From NCBI RefSeq assembly GCF_000026225.1, contig NC_011740.1, positions 2,728,001 through 2,792,000 of the forward strand: a stretch of DNA of 64,000 nucleotides, written 5' to 3'. Each line of letters opens with the position of its first letter. The stretch's first letter is position 1. This DNA comes from Escherichia fergusonii ATCC 35469 (GTDB lineage: Bacteria > Pseudomonadota > Gammaproteobacteria > Enterobacterales > Enterobacteriaceae). Shown here one piece after another: positions 19,082 to 27,649 of this stretch. A program made the translations under genes and the position numbers. Below the pieces are notes generated by a model. The model saw only the letters and a program-made list of their open reading frames with translations. It had not been told where the DNA came from and ran no database searches.

Positions 19082-19432
19082 TTAAAGCATAACTTTCATT
19101 TTTCCATGCCAGCCTTTTTTCTCCATGCAATTCATAAACCATTCTTCACGGGTATCTTCGTTTACATCAATAATCGAATTATCGGTAACTGGACGCATGA
19201 TCTCCCGATACTTTTTACCACCGCATTTTGATTTATCGGTACATTTTTCCTGAATACTTTCATAATGCGTACCCTGAGCGATCTGATTTTTAACCGGATA
19301 TTTCGCTTCAGCTAACTCTTCACAGCTGGCTTTTGCGGTATGCAGATCTTCTGCATCGGATCTTTTTTGCACCCACTCAGTTGTGCATCCAGCAAGAAAT
19401 AAAGGTAGGAAGACATAAATTAAGCGTTTCAC
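19082..19432 (-). CDS. Small predicted lipoprotein
   Basis: A 116-residue protein with a lipoprotein signal: a short hydrophobic stretch LIYVFLPLFLAGC whose LAGC lipobox cysteine would be residue 16, followed by TTEW. The mature part carries four more cysteines (SCEEL, EKCTDKSKCGG, FMNCMEK), suggesting disulfides. The start is a GTG at 19432 preceded by AAGGAG, much better than upstream in-frame codons. I do not recognise the family; the function is unknown. Confidence 0.7.
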   Translation of the reverse strand: MKRLIYVFLPLFLAGCTTEWVQKRSDAEDLHTAKASCEELAEAKYPVKNQIAQGTHYESIQEKCTDKSKCGGKKYREIMRPVTDNSIIDVNEDTREEWFMNCMEKKGWHGKMKVML

Positions 19433-19662
19433 TTTCGACTCCTTGTGTGAACTTTTCTGAACAATTATTCCGTTACCTGCCCACTGATGCGACATGTTGA
19501 CGTGCAAATATTGCAGCAAAACTCTTCGGTCACTTCATGATGAAAGGGAGGGTAAAAACACGGAATTTTATCGAGAAATCTTATACTGGAGAGAAAGAAA
19601 AACAGGTTTACTAACAGACTGGAGGTAGCGGCCACATGGTGTTTGTTGCAGAACAACAAAAC

Positions 19663-19696
19663 ACGTGCAGCAACGGTCTAATTGGATGCTGCACGT
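19663..19696. repeat. Inverted repeat between the lipoprotein gene and pdeL
   Basis: Perfect 10-base arms ACGTGCAGCA and TGCTGCACGT separated by 14 bases, 37 bases past the pdeL stop. There is no T-tract in either direction, so a factor-independent terminator is not obvious. The rest of 19433-19732 holds nothing I can name. Confidence 0.5.
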
Positions 19697-19732
19697 ATAA
19701 CAGAGAGTGCTGTGGATAAAGATACAATATCA

Positions 19733-20824
19733 TTATGCTACAGCACTGTTTTTAACCCAGTCAGAGATAAATTTCGCACCAGGCAATGGAGGTGAGTAGA
19801 GATACCCCTGTAAAAAGTGTACTCCTTTGCCAATCATCAAATCAGCCTGTTCCTGAGTTTCGACGCCTTCCGCCACAATACTAAGGCCTGGCTTACGGGC
19901 AAGCTCAACGATATTGTCCACAATATGCCCGGAGATTTCATCGATACTCGCCATCTGGACAAATGATTTATCAATCTTAATAAAATCAACTGGAAAAGCC
20001 TGCAAATAACGATAGGTTGCATAGCCAGTACCAAAATCGTCCAGAGCAAAGGTAATGTTATGCCGATGCAGGCTATCAAATATTGCTCTGGCCTCTGGCG
20101 TCACCGGGATTGGGTTACGTTCCGTCAATTCCAGAACCAGTTTGATTTTATCCGTTCCCAGTTTATTCACGAGATTCAGACACTCGCGCTCAAAACCGGG
20201 TGCCAGAAAACAACCAGCAGAAACATTTATGCCAATATGGAAATTATCAGGCAGCAAATCTTTTACTGGCAGTAATATATCTGCCGTTTGTTTCATTAAC
20301 TGTCGGGTTAATATAACAATCAGACCAGATGATTCCGCCAGAGGAATAAATTGGTCTGGTGGAATAATTCCTGTTTGTGGATGCTCCCAGCGGACGAGTA
20401 TCTCACACCCTGTCAGAACACCGGTTTGAGCACAGAAAACAGGTTGAATCCAGGGTTTAAACTCATGATTTTCCAGCGCCAGGCTGATTGCTTCGGGCGT
20501 AATAACATGATGATAGCCATTATCGGTTATGTAGCTTTTATTACTGTTACCAGAAGCAGAGATGATCATCGGGTTATACAAAAAGAAGATATCCCGCCAG
20601 AAGGTAATATCGCTCTGGATACCCAACTTTTCATACAACTGTTTTTTTTGATGAGATATTGTCTTTGCACTACGGTTTCTGTATTGTGAGATTTCTGTAA
20701 CAGACATACCTTGCATTAACAATTTAAGCAGCAGTTGTTCTTTCTCAGACAGAACCTGCGGCAAATTGATATTTATTGTCGCATCGAATTCTTCCAGAAA
20801 CACACTTAAATTACACAACCCCAT
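19733..20824 (-). CDS. pdeL: PdeL (YahA), LuxR-type regulator and c-di-GMP phosphodiesterase
   Basis: A 363-residue protein with an N-terminal LuxR/FixJ helix-turn-helix (LLLKLLMQGMSVTEISQYRN then SAKTISHQKKQLYEKLGI, residues about 30-75) and a C-terminal EAL domain (about 105-355). EAL motifs present: CEILVRWEHP, NVSAGCF, ELTERN, DDFGTGYATYRYL and EGVET. It follows K-12 PdeL closely after a diverged first 25 residues. In K-12 PdeL both degrades c-di-GMP and acts as a transcription factor. I set the start at MGLCNLSVF to match K-12; an in-frame ATG lies five codons upstream, and neither has a strong ribosome site. Confidence 0.92.
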   Translation of the reverse strand: MGLCNLSVFLEEFDATININLPQVLSEKEQLLLKLLMQGMSVTEISQYRNRSAKTISHQKKQLYEKLGIQSDITFWRDIFFLYNPMIISASGNSNKSYITDNGYHHVITPEAISLALENHEFKPWIQPVFCAQTGVLTGCEILVRWEHPQTGIIPPDQFIPLAESSGLIVILTRQLMKQTADILLPVKDLLPDNFHIGINVSAGCFLAPGFERECLNLVNKLGTDKIKLVLELTERNPIPVTPEARAIFDSLHRHNITFALDDFGTGYATYRYLQAFPVDFIKIDKSFVQMASIDEISGHIVDNIVELARKPGLSIVAEGVETQEQADLMIGKGVHFLQGYLYSPPLPGAKFISDWVKNSAVA

Positions 20825-21967
20825 AGAACACACCATCATAAAAAGTGCATCAGCAGACTCCGAATTATCACTCTCGCGGCGGATAAGCTGAGTGCAAGAA
20901 TAATTAACAAAAGACTCGGATTATTACACAATCCAACTCTCTCTTCCTTAGCATATTATACAGATCAGAATGTCCAGTTAACACCCGAAATTCAGGACGT
21001 AAAAAATCACCTGCGTTATATTAACTGCAATTCACATGAGGTGAACAGCATAAGAACATTATAGGCTTAACACTTTACCTAAAATATATACACTGGCGAT
21101 AACCCCATCATCTTTAACATATTAGCATCCATGAAAAGATTTCGTATTATATTCATTCAAAATCTCAAATCAACACAAAATATAATTCCACCTGGACATG
21201 CGTTCAGCATTTATCGATACACGTAAAATAAATAATACTTATTGGGTATACAGGTAACGGATTTTTCTTATATTTAAAAGAAACTCAAAAAACCAAGACT
21301 GAATCCATTCAGCATTTTAATTAAATGAATTTAAAAATTTACAAAGTTAGAACAAACACAAAACAAAAACTAAAAAACGACTTACTTATCAGTGAATTAC
21401 AAACAAACCATATATTGTCCCTTATTTAGATGAACCCAATGAGGTAACATCACTTTAAAAAACGAATATAAGAAAAAACTTATTGGAAGATATGCTGTAT
21501 AACTTCAATAAGATAATTCTCTGTTGCAGATGGCATTCATTCGGATAACAGATCAGCAGGAGTCACGCTTGTTTAACCTGAGTTTGCTACTTCGATAAGT
21601 TCATAACTTCCCTATAAGGATCGGCAGAAGGCTGAGTTTATGGTTTTTAGCAGACGTCAGAAAATACGTAAATGATGAGATAATAAGAGAGCACCTACGC
21701 CCTTACATTACTGGTTATGAAAATTATCTTTTATTTCAATGAATTACCTGATGAATATTGAGCTCAAACTCCATCATGGAACGTTCATACCACACAACAA
21801 TATCCGCAAGTTAATTCTCTGCTATTAGCTAATCATCTGGTGGTGTTTCCAGAGAATTAAGATAGGCAATGTTGTATAAACTGTCCGGTGTCATAAGAAA
21901 CTGCTATTAGACAAAGATATTGCTGCCTGTTGCTATATTGTAAGTAGCCAGCCAACAAGACAGAACC
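20825..21967. other. AT-rich gene-free stretch
   Basis: About 1.1 kb, strongly AT-rich, with stops in all frames and no gene I can support. The longest frames are a few dozen codons (for example ATG 21131, 31 codons, no ribosome site). It should contain the pdeL promoter and, at its right end, that of the acetyltransferase gene. It may be an H-NS-bound region or the scar of lost K-12 genes (the bet and ykg clusters are absent here). Confidence 0.6.
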
Positions 21968-22447
21968 ATGTTCACTATCAAAACAGATGATCTCTCCCAT
22001 CCAGCAGTGCAAGCATTAGTGGCTTATCATATTTCCGGTATGCTTGAACAATCGCCACCTGAAAGTAGTCATGCTTTGGATGTGCAAAAACTACAAGATC
22101 CGGCAGTGACATTCTGGTCAGCATGGGAAGGGGAACAACTCGCAGGAATCGGCGCACTGAAATTGCTGAATGACAAACATGGAGAGCTGAAATCGATGCG
22201 TACCGCACCAGATTTTTTACGTCGTGGAGTAGCAAATCTGATTTTAGGACATATTTTGCAGGTTGCACGTGACAGAAGCCTTCATCACCTGAGCTTAGAA
22301 ACAGGAACACATGCTGGATTTACTGCCTGCCATCAACTTTATATCAAACATGGATTCATTGACTGCGAGCCGTTTGCTGATTATCAGCCTGATCCCAATA
22401 GCCGATTTATGTCATTGAACCTATGCAAAAATAATGAATTATTATGA
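21968..22447 (+). CDS. GNAT-family N-acetyltransferase
   Basis: A 159-residue single-domain GNAT protein. The acetyl-CoA binding motif A is visible as LRRGVANLILGHIL (about residues 83-97), preceded by the beta-strand GELKSMRT and followed by the LSLETGTHAGFTACHQLYIKHGF segment typical of YsnE/PhnO-like enzymes. It should transfer acetyl from acetyl-CoA to an amine; the substrate is unknown. It is a single gene, and a conserved hairpin (22462-22494) follows its stop. Confidence 0.8.
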   Translation: MFTIKTDDLSHPAVQALVAYHISGMLEQSPPESSHALDVQKLQDPAVTFWSAWEGEQLAGIGALKLLNDKHGELKSMRTAPDFLRRGVANLILGHILQVARDRSLHHLSLETGTHAGFTACHQLYIKHGFIDCEPFADYQPDPNSRFMSLNLCKNNELL

Positions 22448-22461
22448 CTAACGCACCAGCC

Positions 22462-22494
22462 CCCAGCATATTCTTGCATACGACATGTCTGAGG
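22462..22494. repeat. Bulged hairpin with conserved loop, copy 1
   Basis: Stem CCCAGCAT paired with ATGTCTGAGG with one extra base on the right arm, around the loop ATTCTTGCATACGAC. The same 13-base loop core TTCTTGCATACGA recurs in the hairpin at 27015-27050, where the stem has a different but still complementary sequence and the bulge is in the same place. Confidence 0.6.
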
Positions 22495-22727
22495 TAACAA
22501 CTCACGACGACTGAAGGGGGAGGAAGCGTTTTATTAAACATCAGGCAGATATTCCCATCGTTAATTAACTCTCCCGCAGGTTTGCAATCTCCGATACTGG
22601 CACAAAACGCCCTTAACCTTCTCTAAATTAATGAACACAACTAATAAACCCTAGCAAATTACCCCATCTAATCGCATAAATAACTTTTCGTTATGCTTTT
22701 CCTACACAACAGCTGAAGGATAACGTC

Positions 22728-23579
22728 ATGCAAACTGTAAAACTGAACAACGGTATTGAAATGCCCTTGCTGGGCTTTGGTGTCTTCCAGATGACGGATG
22801 CTGCTGAATGCGAAAGAGCCGTTATTGATGCGATCGATACGGGATACCGCCTGATCGATACCGCAGCGTCTTACCAGAATGAAACCCAGGTCGGGAATGC
22901 GCTGAAACAAAGCGGCATTGCGCGTAACGAACTCTTTGTCACCACGAAACTCTGGTTGCAGGATACCAGTTACGAAGGGGCCAAAGCCCAGTTCGAACGC
23001 TCTCTGAATCGACTGCAACTTGATTACGTTGACCTGTACTTGATTCACCAGCCATACGGCGATGTCCACGGAGCCTGGCGTGCCATGGAAGAGCTGCAAC
23101 AGGCCGGTAAAATTCGCGCTATTGGCGTCAGCAACTTCCACCCTGACCGACTGGCTGACCTTATCGCCTTTAATAAAGTCGTTCCTGCGGTAAACCAGAT
23201 TGAAGTTAACCCCTTCAACCAGCAGCTACACGCCGTTCCGTGGATGCAAAGTCGTGGCATTCAGCCAGAAGCCTGGGCACCGTTTGCGGAAGGGAAAAAT
23301 GGTCTGTTCCAGCATCCTGTTCTCACGGCAATTGGCGAGAAGTATGGCAAAAGCGTGGGCCAGGTTATTCTGCGCTGGATTTACCAACGAGGCATTGTTT
23401 CACTGGCAAAATCAGTGCGCAAAGAGCGCATGGAAGAGAACATCAACATTCTCGATTTTGAACTCACTCCTGAAGATATGCTGCAAATTACCGCCCTGGA
23501 TACCGCAACCAGCGCGTTCTTCTCTCACCGCGACCCAGCGATGGTGGAATGGCTGACTGGCCGCAAACTTGATGTTTAA
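22728..23579 (+). CDS. Aldo-keto reductase, AKR5-like
   Basis: A 283-residue NADPH-dependent (beta/alpha)8-barrel reductase of the 2,5-diketo-D-gluconate reductase group. The catalytic tetrad is visible: D and Y in LIDTAASYQNE (about 45 and 50), K in FVTTKLW (about 75) and H in LIHQP (about 108). The cofactor motifs are GVSNFHPDRL and SLAKSVRKERMEEN. It probably reduces aldehydes or keto sugars. It is the first of two tandem AKR genes, 26 bases before the second, with the LysR gene convergent beyond. Confidence 0.85.
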   Translation: MQTVKLNNGIEMPLLGFGVFQMTDAAECERAVIDAIDTGYRLIDTAASYQNETQVGNALKQSGIARNELFVTTKLWLQDTSYEGAKAQFERSLNRLQLDYVDLYLIHQPYGDVHGAWRAMEELQQAGKIRAIGVSNFHPDRLADLIAFNKVVPAVNQIEVNPFNQQLHAVPWMQSRGIQPEAWAPFAEGKNGLFQHPVLTAIGEKYGKSVGQVILRWIYQRGIVSLAKSVRKERMEENINILDFELTPEDMLQITALDTATSAFFSHRDPAMVEWLTGRKLDV

Positions 23580-23605
23580 GCCGTAATACAAGAGGTATTC
23601 ATTCA

Positions 23606-24595
<990 letters not shown>

Positions 24596-24602
24596 TATCC
24601 AC

Positions 24603-24630
24603 ACGGGTCAGCAGCAAAATGCGGACCCGT
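24603..24630. terminator. Terminator between the AKR pair and the LysR gene
   Basis: Stem ACGGGTC / GACCCGT with a 14-base loop, placed between the convergent stop codons; a short T-rich tail follows on the plus strand. Confidence 0.6.
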
Positions 24631-25523
24631 TATTCCGAGTAGCGAAGTGCATCGATCAACAGCGCAAAAGCTGGCGGATGCTGCTTACGGCTGGGGTAGT
24701 AGAGATAATATCCGGGAAAAGTGGGACACCACTCCTGTAACACCTGAATAAGCTTGCCTGACTTTATATACTCCTGAACCATGTCTTCAGGAACACAAGC
24801 GATCCCAAATCCTGATAATGCGGCATCAATTCTTTCTGGCAGCAGATTAAACGTCAGTTGCCCATCAACTCTGACACGTAAAGGTTTGCCTTCGCGTTCA
24901 AACTCCCAGTGATAAATTCCACCGGCAGTTGGCAAACGCATATTGATACACTGATGATTTTGTAGCTCGTATGGCGTTTCAGGTAAGGCGTTTGCGGCAA
25001 AATACGCCGGTGCTCCCACCACAGCCATCCGCATATCTGGTCCAATCCTGACCGCTACCATATCTTTATCAACATTTTCCCCCAATCGTATCCCGGCATC
25101 AAAACGGCCTTCAACAATATCGACAAAACCGTTATCCACCACCAGTTCGACATTGATTTCGGGATACTCTCTGAGAAAGGGTTTTAGCTTCGGCCAGACC
25201 AAACTTCGCGCGGCATGTTCCCCGGCAGATAAACGGATATTCCCGGAGGGCATGCCGTTCAGTTGAATAAGTGATTCCAGTTCCTGTTCAAGCTCATCAA
25301 TACGCGGCTCCAGACAGGCAATTATTCTCTCCCCTGCTTCCGTAGGGGCCACGCTACGGGTCGTTCGGGTTAAGAGGCGGATATTTAACCTTTCCTCCAG
25401 TGCCTTAATTGCATGGCTGAGAGCAGACTGAGAAACACCGAGTTTGCCCGCCGCTTTGGTAAAACTTCGCTCTCTTGCCACCACAAGAAAGATTTGCAGT
25501 TCATTGAAGTTTTCTTTGAGCAT
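24630..25523 (-). CDS. LysR-family transcriptional regulator
   Basis: A 297-residue LysR-type regulator. The N-terminal winged helix ELQIFLVVARERSFTKAAGKLGVSQSALSHAIKALEERL is at residues 8-48, followed by the linker helix and a periplasmic-binding-protein-like effector domain. It resembles YafC/YhjC-type regulators that control a neighbouring oxidoreductase gene. It ends face to face with the two aldo-keto reductase genes, so a link is plausible, but their start is not next to it. The ligand is unknown. Confidence 0.85.
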   Translation of the reverse strand: MLKENFNELQIFLVVARERSFTKAAGKLGVSQSALSHAIKALEERLNIRLLTRTTRSVAPTEAGERIIACLEPRIDELEQELESLIQLNGMPSGNIRLSAGEHAARSLVWPKLKPFLREYPEINVELVVDNGFVDIVEGRFDAGIRLGENVDKDMVAVRIGPDMRMAVVGAPAYFAANALPETPYELQNHQCINMRLPTAGGIYHWEFEREGKPLRVRVDGQLTFNLLPERIDAALSGFGIACVPEDMVQEYIKSGKLIQVLQEWCPTFPGYYLYYPSRKQHPPAFALLIDALRYSE

Positions 25524-26055
25524 TAGTGGTTTCCTTGTAGAAACATTCCCTTCAAAACGTACTCATGAAGGGTGTTTATAGACACAATCATTTTAGCCGG
25601 AAGACGTCATAAAAAGAGCCATTAAAGCAGGTTTTGATAGCGTTGACCTTCATAGCGCGAATGGATTTCTTCTGCAGAATTTCTTTTCTCCTCTCTTTAA
25701 CCGCCATAATCACCACTCGAATGACGTATGCGCTTTCCGCTGGCTAACACTTGCGGCGATCGGTAAAAGGCTGGTGATGGGTACCTTTAGCTGAATCAGG
25801 TAGAAGTAATGAAATTCCCCCCTTAATCCACAGCGCGTTCCTGAACTAACCATTCCGGATAAACTATGGGATCAAATTCAGGTATCGAAAGGAACAGGCT
25901 GGTTTCCGTTAAGGAATTAATTATCTATAAAAGATGGCTGATGTAATACATCCATTCAAATTTGTGATACATGTCAAAAAATTGGTTGACCAAACTCGCT
26001 ATTTATATATAAGGCACTTACGAAGTGCACTCTTTTTTAAAGCGAGGAAGTACCA
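25524..26055. other. Intergenic region before ykgR
   Basis: About 530 bases with no gene I can support. A promoter candidate for ykgR lies at 25986-26013: TTGACC, 16 bases, TATAAG. The ykgR ribosome site GAGGAAG is at about 26044. The rest shows no clear signal. Confidence 0.5.
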
Positions 26056-26157
26056 ATGAAAGAGAATAAAATACAACAAATCAGTCATAAACTGATTAAT
26101 ATCGTTGTTTTTGTTGCAATCGTAGAATACGCCTATTTATTCCTTCACTTCTATTAA
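26056..26157 (+). CDS. ykgR: YkgR, 33-residue membrane protein
   Basis: The frame encodes MKENKIQQISHKLINIVVFV followed by AIVEYAYLFLHFY, identical to K-12 YkgR from memory except isoleucine for valine at residue 6. It has a single transmembrane helix (about residues 14-31) and is one of the small inner-membrane proteins whose expression was shown in E. coli. A GAGGAAG ribosome site lies a few bases upstream. The role is unknown. Confidence 0.92.
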   Translation: MKENKIQQISHKLINIVVFVAIVEYAYLFLHFY

Positions 26158-26282
26158 CAACGTCAAAAAATAATTTACGTTGGTGATAATTAAAATATAT
26201 TTTCTCTCCCCTTTTTAAACAGTATTTATATTTGTGGGAGAGAAATACGAACTCTTTCGAATTGCAAATCATTACCGCTGGG

Positions 26283-26563
26283 TATCTGTGTACAAGGAAA
26301 GCGGCGCTGAGACGAGCTGGTATTGATGATTTCAGATTTCACGACTTGAGACACACCTGGGCAAGTTGGCTGGTTCAGGCCGGAGTCCCGTTGTCAGTAT
26401 TACAGGAAATGGGAGGCTGGGAGTCTATCGAAATGGTTCGTCGATATGCTCACCTCGCGCCTAACACCTTACCGAACACGCACGGCAAATAGACTCGATC
26501 CTGAACCCATCGGTCCCAAATTTGTCCCAGTCAAAAAATAAGGAAGATATTAATGATGTGTAA
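26283..26563 (+). pseudogene. C-terminal remnant of a tyrosine integrase, frameshifted
   Basis: The remnant keeps part of the catalytic domain, HDLRHTWASWLVQAGVPLSV then GWESIEMVRRYAHLAP, including the R..H...Y residues. After NTLPN the frame stops at 26490-26492. Reading one frame over restores the expected ending EHARQIDSILNPSVPNLSQS and so on to TAA 26561-26563. So the 5' part is lost and a small indel near 26466-26470 shifted the frame. The stop lies 14 bases from the thrW 3' fragment, the usual place of int for a phage inserted there. Confidence 0.85.
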
Positions 26564-26577
26564 CTTATTGATTTAAG

Positions 26578-26622
26578 TGGTGCCGATAATAGGAGTCGAA
26601 CCTACGACCTTCGCATTACGAA
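26578..26622 (-). mobile_element. Attachment site: 3' half of tRNA-Thr (thrW)
   Basis: 45 bases matching the K-12 thrW tRNA gene from the anticodon loop (TTCGTAATGCGAAGG) through the T-arm (GGTTCGACTCC) to the 3' CCA, on the minus strand. The 5' half is missing, so this is not a working tRNA gene but the duplicated target left by integration. It marks the tail-gene end of the prophage. Confidence 0.88.
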
Positions 26623-27064
26623 TCTGTAGCACCAATCATAACTATCTGTTTTAGCAAGCATTAACCGCATTCACTAAGCTATAGTTGATGGCACAAACAG
26701 AAAGTTGATGCATGATGTTGTCATGTGTATGTCACAAATACGGCACAACGATCTTCAAACATGTAGCCACACATCCACAGAAGAGCGCAAAGCCTTGCAA
26801 TCCAGTACAAAGCTTTGTGTGTCTCATTTTTGTCTCACCTTTTATTACGCAAAAAAAGATAAGCCTGAAACCAAACGGCGCCATAGGCATGTTAACGGGA
26901 GAATTACCTACCAGGAACTTACAAACCGTTTAAATGATGTGGAAGTATTAACATGTAAAATCGGTAACGGCTGGAAATCATTCAATACTCGCACTATCAA
27001 AAGTTCACCAGCCAGCCGCAGCACGTTCTTGCATACGACGTGGCTGCGGCATATCACAAAACGA
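26623..27064. other. Prophage end, non-coding
   Basis: About 440 bases between the attachment core and the tail fibre assembly gene, with no convincing gene. It contains the second copy of the bulged hairpin (27015-27050), immediately downstream of the last late gene. Confidence 0.55.
27015..27050. repeat. Bulged hairpin with conserved loop, copy 2
   Basis: Left arm GCCGCAGCACG pairs with right arm CGTGGCTGCGGC, leaving one unpaired C on the right, around the loop TTCTTGCATACGA. Loop and bulge position match copy 1 at 22462-22494 while stem bases differ in a compensating way. It lies just past the stop of the fibre assembly gene and could act as its 3' end. Confidence 0.65.
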
Positions 27065-27649
27065 TTATTCCATGACAGGGATTACCGGCCACTCAACATC
27101 AGGTGCAGTTGATGTATCAACACGGTTCAGCAACACCCGATACTTTTTCCAGGCTTCCAGCAATGAGGTTTCTACCTCCGTTGCGATCTCAAGATCTACC
27201 GCATCCTGAAGTGGCGCAATATTCTCACTGGCTACCCGCATTAGGCTGTTTTTTGTTTCTTCCGCCTCCCGTATCCGAAACAGTTTTTCTGCTTCTGCAT
27301 CTTTCACCCAAATTATGCCGTTCCACTTCTGATATTCCCCATCCGGCGACAACCAGGTGACATTTTCCGGTAACGGGCCGAGTTCAGAAATAAATAACGC
27401 GTCCCCTGATGCCACGTCATAGACCGTTTTTTCCCTGTGGTCTTCAACGAGATGCCATGATGTATCCTCACTGTTAAAAACAGCCACGAAGCCAGCCGGA
27501 ATATCTGGCGGTGCAATATCGGTACTATTTGCAGGCAGACCTGTATGAGGGGGAATGTATGCATCACCTTCACCAATAAATTCATTGGTTCCGGCCAGCA
27601 GATTATAAATTTTTATAGTCCGTGGTTGTTCACTCATTCTGAATGCCAT
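27065..27649 (-). CDS. tfa: Tail fibre assembly protein (Tfa/gpG type)
   Basis: A 194-residue chaperone of the Tfa/Caudo_TAP family (P2 gpG, Mu gpU, lambda Tfa) that helps the fibre fold and can remain at its tip. It has the typical KIYNLLAGTNEFIGEGDAYIP start, the ENVTWLSPDGEYQKWNG segment and a C-terminal VLLNRVDTSTAPDVEWP. Its ATG overlaps the fibre stop codon (TAATG), so translation is coupled to the fibre. It is the last late gene. Confidence 0.93.
   Translation of the reverse strand: MAFRMSEQPRTIKIYNLLAGTNEFIGEGDAYIPPHTGLPANSTDIAPPDIPAGFVAVFNSEDTSWHLVEDHREKTVYDVASGDALFISELGPLPENVTWLSPDGEYQKWNGIIWVKDAEAEKLFRIREAEETKNSLMRVASENIAPLQDAVDLEIATEVETSLLEAWKKYRVLLNRVDTSTAPDVEWPVIPVME

Noticed and set aside
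21590..21625. FRT/recombinase-like stretch AAGTTCATAACTTCCCTATA
   Set aside because: There is no inverted partner arm and no recombinase nearby; the resemblance is by chance.
26578..26622. A tRNA gene
   Set aside because: Only the 3' half of tRNA-Thr is present; the D-arm and 5' acceptor strand are missing, so it is an attachment core rather than a gene.
26705..27112. A 135-codon plus-strand frame at the prophage end
   Set aside because: It has low complexity, no family resemblance and no good start, and it runs through the conserved hairpin and the end of tfa on the other strand.
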